Under the pieces are notes generated by a model. That model was not told the DNA's origin. It searched no databases and saw only the letters and a program-made list of their open reading frames with translations. This document shows, in pieces, positions 24,768 through 33,383 of a stretch of 64,000 nt of DNA. The stretch is from Chitinophagaceae bacterium. Lineage in GTDB: Bacteria; Bacteroidota; Bacteroidia; Cytophagales; Cytophagaceae. How positions within the stretch are numbered: position 1 is the stretch's first letter; every line of letters begins with the position of its first letter. The stretch spans positions 1-64,000 of the forward strand of contig JAQBNU010000093.1 in the NCBI GenBank assembly GCA_028288365.1. Direction: 5' to 3'. The position numbers and the translations under genes were made by a program.

Positions 24768-25829
24768 TCAGTCCTCCAAATAATTATTCAAAAACGTAAA
24801 CCTTAACGCATTCCACAACAGGAAAAAAATCAAACCCCAATACAGGTAGATGCGGTAGAGGTCTTCGTAGCCAGAACCCGACCAGGTGGTGATCTCTGAT
24901 TTTTCCAATCCATCTAATTCCTGGATAAAAGAAGAGAATATTTTTTTGCTGGTTACTTTGTAAAACCTTCCTCCGGTAATCGTTGCAATTTCTTTCAACG
25001 TTTTATCATCAGGTTGCGAATAAGCATACAGCGTTTGACCCTTGTCATTTTTTCCAAAGGCAACAGAACCTTCTTTGCCTACACTGAAACTGTAAATCTT
25101 AATTCCCTTCTCATAGGCCAGCTTGGCTGCAACACCAGGATCCAATACACCGGAAGTGTTTTCTCCATCGCTGATCAACAACATCACCTTGGACTTACTG
25201 GAAGATTGAATCAAGCGGTTGATGCCAACACCAATCGCTACACCAATAGCAGTCCCCTGATTTTTGATCATGTCTGTATTGGTGTTGGCCAACATTTTTT
25301 TGATCATGTTGTGATCGGCTGTCAAAGGACAATAGGTATAAGCATCTCCGGCAAAGATGATCAGTCCGAAACGATCGAAGGGACGCTTGTCTATAAATTG
25401 CGCCATCACTTCCTTAGATGACTCCAGGCGATTGGGATGCATGTCTTTCAGTCTCATCGATTCAGAAATGTCGAGCACCATGAGTATGTCTATGCCTTCG
25501 CTCCATTGCTGTCGCGTGATGTTTTCTTTTTGTGGGCGTGCCAGTGCAATAATGAAAAAAGACAAAGCGATGGCGCCGATGGTAAATGGAATCAAACGTA
25601 GTAATTGAATGATGCCTTTGCTTTTGACATCGTTGGAATATAATGCAATTTGTAATTTCTGACGAAAGCGAAAATGGAACAACCACCTCAGAAAAAACAA
25701 AGCCGGAATGAGTGGAATGGTATAAAGGAACAAGGGGTTCTCCCAATGAAAATGTTTGACGGTATCCCATTCAAACCAATGCAGAGAGAACCATTCAGGA
25801 AGTGCTATGATATTTCCTTTGTCAAACAT
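24768..25829 (-). CDS. batA: BatA-type von Willebrand factor A membrane protein
   Basis: A 353-residue protein with two membrane segments near the N-terminus, a VWA domain (about residues 90-290) and one C-terminal membrane segment. The MIDAS metal site is visible as VLDISESM (DxSxS), with the downstream Thr/Asp in GDAYTYCPLTAD and ISDGENTSG. BatA proteins of Bacteroidota are membrane-bound and linked with aerotolerance and MoxR-type complexes. It overlaps the upstream gene by eight bases and is last in a three-gene operon; no batB follows. Confidence 0.88.
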   Translation of the reverse strand: MFDKGNIIALPEWFSLHWFEWDTVKHFHWENPLFLYTIPLIPALFFLRWLFHFRFRQKLQIALYSNDVKSKGIIQLLRLIPFTIGAIALSFFIIALARPQKENITRQQWSEGIDILMVLDISESMRLKDMHPNRLESSKEVMAQFIDKRPFDRFGLIIFAGDAYTYCPLTADHNMIKKMLANTNTDMIKNQGTAIGVAIGVGINRLIQSSSKSKVMLLISDGENTSGVLDPGVAAKLAYEKGIKIYSFSVGKEGSVAFGKNDKGQTLYAYSQPDDKTLKEIATITGGRFYKVTSKKIFSSFIQELDGLEKSEITTWSGSGYEDLYRIYLYWGLIFFLLWNALRFTFLNNYLED

Positions 25830-26727
25830 CGCGCACTTCTTTTTTCTTTTTCAAAAAGCGTCTATTGCTGAAACGTCGCAAAGCATTCAGCGACTCTATT
25901 GTTTCATCTTGTCTCAAGCCACCGTATAAAAAACGATCCAGGTTTCTCAAAGGAGTGATGACATCCTCCATGTCCTGCATGTCTTTGAGTTCTGTAGTTG
26001 TCAGTGTGGTATAAGGTTTGGATTCCAATCGTGTCAAATAGGATTTCCAGATGGTGATACATTTCTCTAAATCGGTTGCTTGTGTATGCGTGGTGAATTG
26101 CAAAATCTGTTCGTCGAAATCTTTGATGTAACGCTGATGATTCAATCCCATGTTGAAGAGCTTAATTCTTCTCAATACAATCGGACCTACAAGCCACAAC
26201 AGAATAACTGATACAATCAGTACAGCGATGCCTATGGCACCGTAATACCAATAATTAATACTTGGTGATAACTCCTGGTAATCGGCATCTTCCTGCCAGA
26301 CAAAATCACTCGTTGCCTTACCTAGTTTTTTTATCATCACTTCTTTCAGTGCCGGATGTATGAATAGTGTATCGTGTCTGTTTTCATTGAAGATGTATAC
26401 CGGTATGTTGGGAATGAGCAGGCTGTCTGTATGAAACGTGCGCAAAAAATATTGGATGCTGTCTTTACACAAATTGTCTTTGCATACGGTGTTGAAATAC
26501 GTTTTGCCGATCCATTCCAGTGGTTGAGGAATGTCCTGTGAATCGGGTAATGCAATTTCGTATTGAGGAGGATAGGTGATGCTGATCGTATACATGAAAG
26601 GTTCACCCAGCGCTACCGAATCTTTATTGATATAGGCTTTGACATCGATCTCAGCGAATTGTGCCTGAGCGAGTAAAGAAAGTAAAAGTAAGGTAAGTGT
26701 AAGAAAAACTTTTTTATAATCGTGCAT
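25822..26727 (-). CDS. BatD-like membrane protein of the bat operon
   Basis: A 301-residue protein with a signal peptide (ending LLAQAQF), an extracytoplasmic beta-domain starting AEIDVKAYINKDSVALGEPF (Ig-like, as in BatD), a membrane segment around residues 165-190 (YYGAIGIAVLIVSVILLW) and a cytoplasmic helical tail. It sits between the DUF58 and batA genes with overlaps of 14 and 8 bases, so the three proteins are probably made together. The family assignment rests on domain order and context more than on motifs. Confidence 0.72.
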   Translation of the reverse strand: MHDYKKVFLTLTLLLLSLLAQAQFAEIDVKAYINKDSVALGEPFMYTISITYPPQYEIALPDSQDIPQPLEWIGKTYFNTVCKDNLCKDSIQYFLRTFHTDSLLIPNIPVYIFNENRHDTLFIHPALKEVMIKKLGKATSDFVWQEDADYQELSPSINYWYYGAIGIAVLIVSVILLWLVGPIVLRRIKLFNMGLNHQRYIKDFDEQILQFTTHTQATDLEKCITIWKSYLTRLESKPYTTLTTTELKDMQDMEDVITPLRNLDRFLYGGLRQDETIESLNALRRFSNRRFLKKKKEVRDV

Positions 26728-27592
26728 ACGAAGTTTCTCTTGGAGTAAATAATTCTACCAATTTTGAAAAATAATCTTCTCCATTGGTGATCAACACATA
26801 ACGAGATTGGTACCTCTTGCAAACACTTTCAATCTGTTTACTATTAGAGAGAAATTTTTCCTGCAAATGTTCGCGGTATTTTTTTGAAGAAGAATTGATC
26901 CAGATGGTTTTGTTGCTTTCCTTATCGATCAAAGGAATGATGCCCATCTTGGGGATTCTGATTTCTGTTGGATCTGAAACCTGGATGACAACCAGGTCAT
27001 GTTTTTGTGCCAACGGTGAGAGTAAATTTTCAGACCACTTTCCTTTGAAGTCGGAAAGGATGATCACGACACTCTTGCGTTGAATGACCGATAGCGCATA
27101 ACGAAACATGGCGTCGATATCTGTCAGTGAAGAGCGTCGAACCAAATGAAAGAAACGATGCAACAAATAGTAACCATGTTTGATGCCGCGATCAGGTTTG
27201 ATGAATAATTCTTTTTGATCGGAGAACGCGATGATGCCGATGTTGCTGCGTTGTTCCACGGCTGAAAGCGTAATGATGCCGCAAAGTTCTTTGAGGATGT
27301 CGTATTTTATTTTTTCTCCTACGCCTAAATCATGTGAACTGCTGATGTCGGCAATGATGATCACATCCTGTTCTTTTTCTTCCTGGTAAGTGCGGATATA
27401 AGTACCGTGTCCTTTGGCGGTTACTTTCCAATCGATGTTGCGCACGTCATCTCCATACTGGTAATCGCGTATGTCCGAAAACTCAATCCCTGAACCCTTG
27501 AAAATGGAATTGAATTTTCCATGGGTGCGTGACTCAATCGTTTTCCGAATGCGTATCTCGATCTTTTTTAGTTTGGCTATGATTTCTTTCAT
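26714..27592 (-). CDS. DUF58 protein of the bat operon
   Basis: A 292-residue DUF58 protein. The diagnostic DIRDYQYGDDVRNIDWKVTA motif (residues about 38-57) is present, followed by a VWA-like domain with DVIIIADISSSHDLG as the metal-site strand. There is no membrane segment. DUF58 proteins are usually encoded beside a MoxR AAA+ ATPase and act with it in protein-complex assembly. Here no MoxR gene is adjacent: the next gene upstream is the divergent DUF4296 gene. Confidence 0.92.
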   Translation of the reverse strand: MKEIIAKLKKIEIRIRKTIESRTHGKFNSIFKGSGIEFSDIRDYQYGDDVRNIDWKVTAKGHGTYIRTYQEEKEQDVIIIADISSSHDLGVGEKIKYDILKELCGIITLSAVEQRSNIGIIAFSDQKELFIKPDRGIKHGYYLLHRFFHLVRRSSLTDIDAMFRYALSVIQRKSVVIILSDFKGKWSENLLSPLAQKHDLVVIQVSDPTEIRIPKMGIIPLIDKESNKTIWINSSSKKYREHLQEKFLSNSKQIESVCKRYQSRYVLITNGEDYFSKLVELFTPRETSYARL

Positions 27593-27648
27593 CCGAAAGG
27601 AATTCTGTAATCTTTAAAAATAATCAATTTTTAGGATTAAATTTGGAT

Positions 27649-28008
27649 ATGAAATCTGTTTCCTTCATTCTTTTGACAGTTTTGTGCCTAGTGGCTTGTA
27701 TGGGCACAGACAATTCTCGTCCGGACAGCGTGATCCCTATGGATAAAATGGCCTCCATCCTTGCTGACATTCACTTGACAGAAGGTATTATAGCGACGAA
27801 GGAATTTCCTAAAGATACTTCTCTATTATTGTTTAGTGAATTGGAAAATCAATTGCTGGAAAAAAGGGGGGTCACGAAAGAACAGTTTAAAGAAAGTTAC
27901 GATTGGTATACCGGTCATGTAGAAGTATACAAAGAATTGTATACACATGTTGTCGATACGTTGAATGTGAGGACGAATAATAGTGATACGACAGCCAGTA
28001 GTAAATAG
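27649..28008 (+). CDS. DUF4296 lipoprotein
   Basis: A 119-residue protein from the ATG at 27649, with lipobox LCLVACMG making Cys the likely lipidated residue. The DUF4296 signature follows: PMDKMASILADIHLTEGI, then FKESYDWYTGHVEVYKELY. An outer- or inner-membrane lipoprotein of unknown function, common in Bacteroidota. A TAAATTTG box (27638-27645) ends three bases before the ATG, so the transcript may be leaderless or start further upstream. Confidence 0.88.
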   Translation: MKSVSFILLTVLCLVACMGTDNSRPDSVIPMDKMASILADIHLTEGIIATKEFPKDTSLLLFSELENQLLEKRGVTKEQFKESYDWYTGHVEVYKELYTHVVDTLNVRTNNSDTTASSK

Positions 28009-28014
28009 TTTTAC

Positions 28015-28180
28015 TGCCTTACCCCTAAATCCCCTGAAGGGGACTTTCAAATAATCACGTCTCGTTAAATGTATACTGGCATGAGAAAGAGAAACAGAAA
28101 GAGAGCGAATAATTTCATCCGCTCTCTTTCTGTTTCTTCGTTCTAAGCAAGTCCCCTTCAGGGGATTTAGGGGCAAGACA
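28015..28180. repeat. Repeat family A, complete copy 2, with internal 18-bp hairpin
   Basis: Terminal inverted repeats CCCCTAAATCCCCTGAAGGG and its reverse complement bound a centre with a perfect 18-bp hairpin: AGAAACAGAAAGAGAGCG (28090-28107) against its complement at 28120-28137. Located between the convergent DUF4296 and 90-residue membrane protein genes, where it may terminate both transcripts. Confidence 0.85.
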
Positions 28181-28187
28181 GATGGTA

Positions 28188-28460
28188 TTATTTTTTCAAA
28201 CTATCCACCACTACACTATCTCTGACAGGCTTGACTGTCGCATCTTCCGGAGACTGTTCATCAAAGATGAGCATCAGACAAATGATTCCAATAAGAATGA
28301 TGAATCCAAGGAACAACGGTTTTTTGTACAGTGGTTTGGTCGCCAGTTTGTAGTTGTTGAGGTCTTGTTGTTGCTGGAGTATTTTATTAAAATCCATCTT
28401 GCTTCTGATGTGTTCATCAGAAGGTTCGTCAGACTTTTTTTTGAATTGATACTTAGCCAT
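28188..28460 (-). CDS. Single-pass membrane protein coupled to the sigma factor gene
   Basis: A 90-residue protein with a charged N-terminal half (about 48 residues), one membrane segment (PLFLGFIILIGIICLMLIF) and a short acidic C-terminal part. Its ATG overlaps the stop of the sigma factor gene in a TAATG junction, so translation is likely coupled. The topology would fit a minimal anti-sigma or sigma-anchoring protein, but there is no sequence evidence for that beyond position. Confidence 0.75.
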   Translation of the reverse strand: MAKYQFKKKSDEPSDEHIRSKMDFNKILQQQQDLNNYKLATKPLYKKPLFLGFIILIGIICLMLIFDEQSPEDATVKPVRDSVVVDSLKK

Positions 28461-29038
28461 TAGCGTTTACGTATTAATATGATTTTGCGAAGCCGTTCAA
28501 TGATGCGGTATGTTTTTACCTTCGCATTGTTTTCCGTAACCTGTCGGATGTCTGCGATTTCTTTGAATGAACGTCCTTCAAAAAAACGTAATTCAATGTA
28601 CACCATTTCTTCTTCAGTCAATTCCTCCAGGCTTTGCAACAGTTGTTGTTCCCGTTCTGCTAGAAGCTCCAACTCTTCTTCTTCGTTGATGTCGTGACTC
28701 AGCGATAACAGTGTCTCACTGGAAAAACTGACTACTCGTTCTTTTTTAGATTGGCGGTAATGGCTTTGTATTTCGTTGAGTGCAATCTGGTAGAGCCAGG
28801 CAGAGAAAGGAACGCCTTTGTAGGAATACCGGTGTAAATTATACAAGGCTTTGCTAAATACCAAAGCGGTGAGGTCGGCGGCCAAATCTTCTTCCTGCAG
28901 TCGCCGCAATACGAAAAGAAAGATGGGTTTGAAATGTTTATTATACAATGGGGCAAACAACGCAGGGTCTTTCTGGGCCTTCTGTACAAGGCCCCATTCC
29001 GCTTCTATTTCCGATATGGTCTGATGTTTTGTTTCCAC
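28460..29038 (-). CDS. RNA polymerase sigma factor, ECF type
   Basis: A 192-residue sigma factor. Region 2 is visible at DLTALVFSKALYNLHRYSYK and GVPFSAWLYQIALNEIQSHY, with a separating acidic linker, and region 4 at LTEEEMVYIELRFFEGRSFK with EIADIRQVTENNAKVKTYR as the DNA-recognition helix-turn-helix. It probably directs RNA polymerase to a specific promoter set. It is followed without gap by a single-pass membrane protein that could be its regulator, and is divergent from mutS2. Confidence 0.92.
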   Translation of the reverse strand: METKHQTISEIEAEWGLVQKAQKDPALFAPLYNKHFKPIFLFVLRRLQEEDLAADLTALVFSKALYNLHRYSYKGVPFSAWLYQIALNEIQSHYRQSKKERVVSFSSETLLSLSHDINEEEELELLAEREQQLLQSLEELTEEEMVYIELRFFEGRSFKEIADIRQVTENNAKVKTYRIIERLRKIILIRKR

Positions 29039-29173
29039 TTCTTACAAACCCATAATACGGTCTAGCTGAAAAGATACAGGTCTTGATCGTATATTTTCGA
29101 AAAAAAAGTGAAATTTTAGCTTAAATATGGCTCGGCCGCCATGGAATGGAAAATCCTTGTTATTTTTATATAG

Positions 29174-31591
29174 ATGCTAGATCAGGAAGTAGTCGTACAC
29201 AACGTGTTGGAAGATAAGATTGGTTTTACTCAAGTAAAAGAATGGGTAAAATCTTATTGCTTATGCAAAGCAGGAGAACGCAAAACAGAACAACTTAAAT
29301 TTCTTACCAAGAAAGAAGATATCATGAGTTTGTTGTCTCAGACACATGAACTCAAAGGGATTTTAGAAAACGAGGAAGCTTTTCCAAGACACGATTACAT
29401 CGATGTGGAATTGTTTCTCAACAAGCTTCGCTTATCCGGTGCTTTCCTGGAGAGCAAAGAGTTTCATGACTTGCGCGCTTTTTTAAGAACCATCTCACGC
29501 ATCAAACAATTCATAGAAGTAAGGGAACAAGAGGAAGTCGCTTCGCTGAAATTATTGATGGAGAAAGTGTTCATTGATTTCAGATTGATTCGTGACATCG
29601 ATAAGATCATTACGACAGAAGGCAATGTGCGAGACGATGCATCTTTTGAATTGTACGAGATCAGAAAAGAATTGCAGGAAGAATCGATTCGTTTGCGCAA
29701 AGAAACAGATCGCTTGCTGAGAGCTTTTATCCGTGAAGGATACACCGATGCGGAATTATTGCCGACCATTCGTAACGGAAGAACAGTCCTACCTGTATAC
29801 GCGGAACACAAACGCCAGATCAGAGGTTTTATTCACGATGAATCAGCTACGGGACAAACCGCTTTCATCGAACCCGCACAGATCCTGGAGTATAACAACA
29901 ACATCAAAGACCTGGAACACAAAGAGGCGAGAGAAGTCGTGCGCATACTCACGGCCTTATCTGATCAGATGCGTGAGCATTTACCAGCTTTATTGCAAGC
30001 GTATGATTTTTTAGGCGACATCGATTTGATTCGCGCGAAAGCACGATGGGCGTTGGCTTGTCAGGCGATCAAACCCAATGTGCTGGATCATCCGGTCATG
30101 GAATGGAAACAAGCGCGTCATCCTTTATTGGAGCGAGCGTTGAAAGAACAAGATAAACCATTGGTGCCGATTGATTTTTATTTATCGGCACAAGACAGAA
30201 TATTAATTTTATCAGGACCCAATGCAGGTGGTAAATCCATTTGCTTGAAGACTGCCGGACTGCTGCAGTATTGCCTGCAGACAGGATTGTTGGTGCCGGT
30301 CAATAATGGAAGTAAGTTCGGTTTGTTTAATCGCATTTTATTGGACATCGGTGATCAGCAATCATTGGAAAATGATTTGAGTACGTATAGTTCTCACTTG
30401 AAAAATCTGAAACGATTCATTGAAGTGGCCGATGAAAAAAGTCTGGTGTTGATCGATGAATTTGGAGGAGGAACGGAACCTCGCTCAGGAAGCGCGATAG
30501 CGGAGTCAGTGTTGAAAGTATTGAACAAGAAAAAAGTATTCGGTGTCATCACTACACACTTTGATAACCTTAAGAAATTAGGATCTGAAGAAAAAGGATT
30601 CATCAACGGAGCCATGTTGTTCAACCTGGATACACTCAGTCCTTTGTTTCAATTGGAATGGGGAAAACCGGGAAGTTCATTTGCGTTGGAGATTGCACAA
30701 AATATTGGTTTGCCTTCGTATGTGTTGGACGAAGCGAGAACCTTGCTGGGAGAGGGTTGGCAGCAATACGATAAATTATTGAGAGACCTGGAAAAGCAAC
30801 ATTCGGAAGTGCGTTCACGCAAAGCCATGCTGACACAGCTGAACAAACAATCGGATGCGTTGAAAAAAGATTTGCAAACACGTTTGTCTGAACTGGATCT
30901 CAAACGTCGCATGGTGTTGAACGAAGCGAAAGAAAAAGCAAAAGGAATTTTATCAAATGCATCGGGTGTGTTGAACGAATTGCAGTTGATCAAAAACAGC
31001 AATCAACCGGTCGATAAAGAAAGTCTGAAGACCACGAAATCCGCTATATCCAGTCAACTGACAGAATTGGTGCCGGAAGAAATTGTTTCACCACAGCAAC
31101 CGTTGATTCCCGAAAAAGGTCCGGTGGAAATCGGTTCTTATGTGAAGTTCAAAGACCAAGAAGCTTATGGGAAAGTAGTCGCGATCAAAGGCAAGGACAC
31201 GGAACTATTGATCGGTGATTTGAAATCGGTGGTGAAGACAGAGCGCCTGATGAAGATCAGCAAGAAAGATTACGAACGTCAGGTCGGAAAAGAAACAGGG
31301 CGGACACTACATTCGGGAGCATCCTCTGTGATGATGGAACGTACGCAAACCTTCAATCCTAAACTGGATTTAAGAGGGATGCGAGGGGAAGAAGCCATGT
31401 CTCTTTTCACGCATTGGATAGATGATGCCTTGTTGTTGGGGTTTAGAGAAATAGTAGTAGTGCATGGCAAAGGAAACGGTATTTTAAGAACCTTAATCCG
31501 TGAGTACCTGGCGGGTATTAAGCAGGTAAAAGGCGTGGAAGACGATCATGCCGATCGAGGTGGGGCAGGAGCGACGGTCATTCAGTTTTAG
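29174..31591 (+). CDS. mutS2: Endonuclease MutS2
   Basis: An 805-residue MutS-family ATPase with a C-terminal Smr nuclease domain. Walker A is SGPNAGGKSICLKTAGLL (about residue 345), Walker B LVLIDEFGGGTEP, a coiled-coil region follows (about 520-640), and the Smr domain shows LDLRGMRGEEAM and VVHGKGNGILR near the end. MutS2 proteins act on branched DNA or, in some bacteria, rescue collided ribosomes. Full length and intact. A family C repeat begins 26 bases after the stop. Confidence 0.96.
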   Translation: MLDQEVVVHNVLEDKIGFTQVKEWVKSYCLCKAGERKTEQLKFLTKKEDIMSLLSQTHELKGILENEEAFPRHDYIDVELFLNKLRLSGAFLESKEFHDLRAFLRTISRIKQFIEVREQEEVASLKLLMEKVFIDFRLIRDIDKIITTEGNVRDDASFELYEIRKELQEESIRLRKETDRLLRAFIREGYTDAELLPTIRNGRTVLPVYAEHKRQIRGFIHDESATGQTAFIEPAQILEYNNNIKDLEHKEAREVVRILTALSDQMREHLPALLQAYDFLGDIDLIRAKARWALACQAIKPNVLDHPVMEWKQARHPLLERALKEQDKPLVPIDFYLSAQDRILILSGPNAGGKSICLKTAGLLQYCLQTGLLVPVNNGSKFGLFNRILLDIGDQQSLENDLSTYSSHLKNLKRFIEVADEKSLVLIDEFGGGTEPRSGSAIAESVLKVLNKKKVFGVITTHFDNLKKLGSEEKGFINGAMLFNLDTLSPLFQLEWGKPGSSFALEIAQNIGLPSYVLDEARTLLGEGWQQYDKLLRDLEKQHSEVRSRKAMLTQLNKQSDALKKDLQTRLSELDLKRRMVLNEAKEKAKGILSNASGVLNELQLIKNSNQPVDKESLKTTKSAISSQLTELVPEEIVSPQQPLIPEKGPVEIGSYVKFKDQEAYGKVVAIKGKDTELLIGDLKSVVKTERLMKISKKDYERQVGKETGRTLHSGASSVMMERTQTFNPKLDLRGMRGEEAMSLFTHWIDDALLLGFREIVVVHGKGNGILRTLIREYLAGIKQVKGVEDDHADRGGAGATVIQF

Positions 31592-31617
31592 TGAAATAAT
31601 TCGTTCTATACTACTCG

Positions 31618-31756
31618 ACGTTGCGTGAGGGATAGTCCCGAGGCCTCGGGAGAAAGCCCGCAGCGAGTTATCAGGTAAGGTTATGCGATAAGAATGACCG
31701 AGCGTCCCGAGGCTTCGGGATGCAGTGGATAGCCCGGCCCGCAGGGACACGCCCTA
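31618..31756. repeat. Repeat family C, copy 2, with two inserted 16-bp palindromes
   Basis: Same ends as copy 1 (GTTGCGTGAGGGATAG at the left; GGATAGCCCGGCCCGCAGGG and ACACGCCC at the right). Within it lie two near-identical palindromes, TCCCGAGGCCTCGGGA at 31636-31651 and TCCCGAGGCTTCGGGA at 31705-31720, absent from copy 1. It covers about half of the gap 31592-31886. Confidence 0.8.
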
Positions 31757-31886
31757 AAAGAGCTGGCCTGATTTAAATCACTAAAAATGAAGGCTCTTAA
31801 TTTCAATAAAAGCTTACATTCTTATTTCTTGTAGACAACCCCAATTTAATTTGATAATTCGGTTTAAACACCTATCTTAATATTCT

Positions 31887-32369
31887 ATGGCAAATCAAGT
31901 GGATCAGGAAGAAGCTTCGTTTTGGGATGAAGCGTTTCCGTTTCTGGAAACGTTGACCAGAAAAGAATGCAAGTTTTTACTCATTGGTAACATCGCCTGC
32001 AAATACCATGGCCTGCGTACCGAGTTGAGCGAAGTAGACTTATTGGTGTCAAGCGATGCAGACGATATGATGTTGTTGTTCGAAACGCTACACGAATTAG
32101 GCTGGACAAGCAAAGACAGAGCGATAAAAAAATCAGATGATTTTTATTTAAGTATTCCGGTACAAGACGGTTGCATCGACATCATCAGTCAAACACCAGG
32201 ATTACATTTCCCAGAAGTATATGAGAGAGCGGTAAATGTGAAGTTCGGCAAGCTTTTCTTAAAGGTGCTTCACCGCGATGACCTCATCCGCAACAAATCA
32301 CTATTAGACGATCCGCGCCATTTAGACGAAGCCATTGAATTGTCGATGTTGTCGACGTTTGATGTGTAA
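31887..32369 (+). CDS. Nucleotidyltransferase-like protein
   Basis: A 160-residue protein resembling the minimal nucleotidyltransferase fold used by AbiEii-type toxins and related proteins. The region FLLIGNIACKYHGLRTELSEVDLLVS (residues about 31-56) corresponds to the usual GG...DxDLLV core, but GN replaces GG and SEVD replaces DID, so activity is uncertain. The C-terminal LHRDDLIRNKSLLDDPRHLDE matches the family's typical end with a KxxxxRPKD-like motif. No antitoxin partner lies beside it. Could be inactive, a transferase on nucleic acid, or a sensor. Confidence 0.7.
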   Translation: MANQVDQEEASFWDEAFPFLETLTRKECKFLLIGNIACKYHGLRTELSEVDLLVSSDADDMMLLFETLHELGWTSKDRAIKKSDDFYLSIPVQDGCIDIISQTPGLHFPEVYERAVNVKFGKLFLKVLHRDDLIRNKSLLDDPRHLDEAIELSMLSTFDV

Positions 32370-32375
32370 TAGAGA

Positions 32376-32460
32376 AGTGGTCAGTTGACAGTGATCAGTA
32401 AAGAAAGTAAGTTGATAAAAAGAAACCCGTTGCATATTATGCAACGGGTTTCTTTTTATA
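32376..32460. repeat. Repeat family D with perfect 20-bp terminator hairpin, copy 2
   Basis: GTGGTCAGTTGACAGTGATCAG-type words (32378-32399) precede a perfect hairpin: 32416-32435 pairs with 32439-32458 around a 3-base loop, the arms running from AAAAAAGAAACCCG and back. It ends the nucleotidyltransferase-like gene and can work in both directions. Confidence 0.85.
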
Positions 32461-32498
32461 TCAATGAATTTATACGCAAATCGCTACCAGCGAAATTT

Positions 32499-32682
32499 GT
32501 CCCGTCAGGGACAACCTATCTGTAGAAAAGATTTTTATTAAGGTTCAAAGTCCCGTAGGGACGGTGTCAGTAGGATGTTTATTGTATCGTGCGTGTAGTG
32601 TTCAACGTGTTGTTATGTCGTCCCTAAAGGGACTTGCCCATCGGTTTGTTTTTTTGTTACCGATATTTGGTCCCGCTGGGAC
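32499..32682. repeat. Repeat family B, copy 2: four-palindrome element
   Basis: Palindromes GTCCCGTCAGGGAC (32499-32512), GTCCCGTAGGGAC (32550-32562), GTCCCTAAAGGGAC (32620-32633) and GTCCCGCTGGGAC (32669-32681). Their order and spacing (51, 70, 49 bases) match copy 1 at 14799-14976 (50, 63, 52). All four palindromes are intact here. A further palindrome, AAGGCCTGTC/GACAGGCCTT (32701-32724), lies between the element and the ABC gene. Confidence 0.85.
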
Positions 32683-32740
32683 CAGTGCGGAAAGTTCTCC
32701 AAGGCCTGTCAGGGGACAGGCCTTGGATGCGAGGTAGTTT

Positions 32741-33367
32741 TTATTTTAGAAAATCAGAAATATGAATGTGTTGGGTGCAGCTTTCAATTTCGTCTTTCTG
32801 GTTGGAGGCGATGATGAATGTGCGTTTGCCTAAAAGTACGTGTAGATTTTTTTGATACCATTCCTTCCCTTGCTCATCCAGGTGCGAGGTGGGCTCATCC
32901 AATAAGGTGAGAGGAACGTTGCTGAAGAAAGCTAATCCTAATTTCAAGCGTTGCTTCATGCCGGAAGAAAAAGAACGAAGCTCTTTGTGTTTGGCTTTCG
33001 GAAGCAAAAGCAATTCCGGCAATTGGTCGATGTGTAAAGCTGGAAGAAGCGGTTTGAGTTTGAAATAAAAAGTCAACATTTCCTGTAAGGTATATTCTTC
33101 CATCAACTCTATGTAAGGAGCAGCGAAAGACAAATGCTGGTAATGGTTTTCGGTAGGAATGAGTTGGTCGTTTACGGTAAGCTGTACGTGCCCGTTGGTA
33201 GGGAGTTGCAGGCCGGCAATGATTTTGAGTAGAGTAGATTTCCCCGATCCGTTATGGCCTGTAATGGCGGTAGCGGAATACGCGGGAAGTTCAGCAGAGA
33301 GCTGTTGAAAAAGCAATTCCCTGTTAAAGGTTTTGCTTAGGTTAGATATGACAAGACCAGCTTGCAT
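32741..33367 (-). CDS. ABC transporter ATP-binding protein
   Basis: A 208-residue single ABC domain with Walker A GHNGSGKST, signature FSSGMKQRLKLG, Walker B LTLLDEPTSHLD and a short C-terminus. I use the ATG at 33367 rather than an in-frame GTG at 33391 that would overlap lpxA. It resembles the CcmA class. No permease gene is adjacent; it follows lpxA in the lipid A operon, so its partner must be encoded elsewhere. Substrate unknown. Confidence 0.88.
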   Translation of the reverse strand: MQAGLVISNLSKTFNRELLFQQLSAELPAYSATAITGHNGSGKSTLLKIIAGLQLPTNGHVQLTVNDQLIPTENHYQHLSFAAPYIELMEEYTLQEMLTFYFKLKPLLPALHIDQLPELLLLPKAKHKELRSFSSGMKQRLKLGLAFFSNVPLTLLDEPTSHLDEQGKEWYQKNLHVLLGKRTFIIASNQKDEIESCTQHIHISDFLK

Positions 33368-33383
33368 AAAGGAAAGGGTGTCC

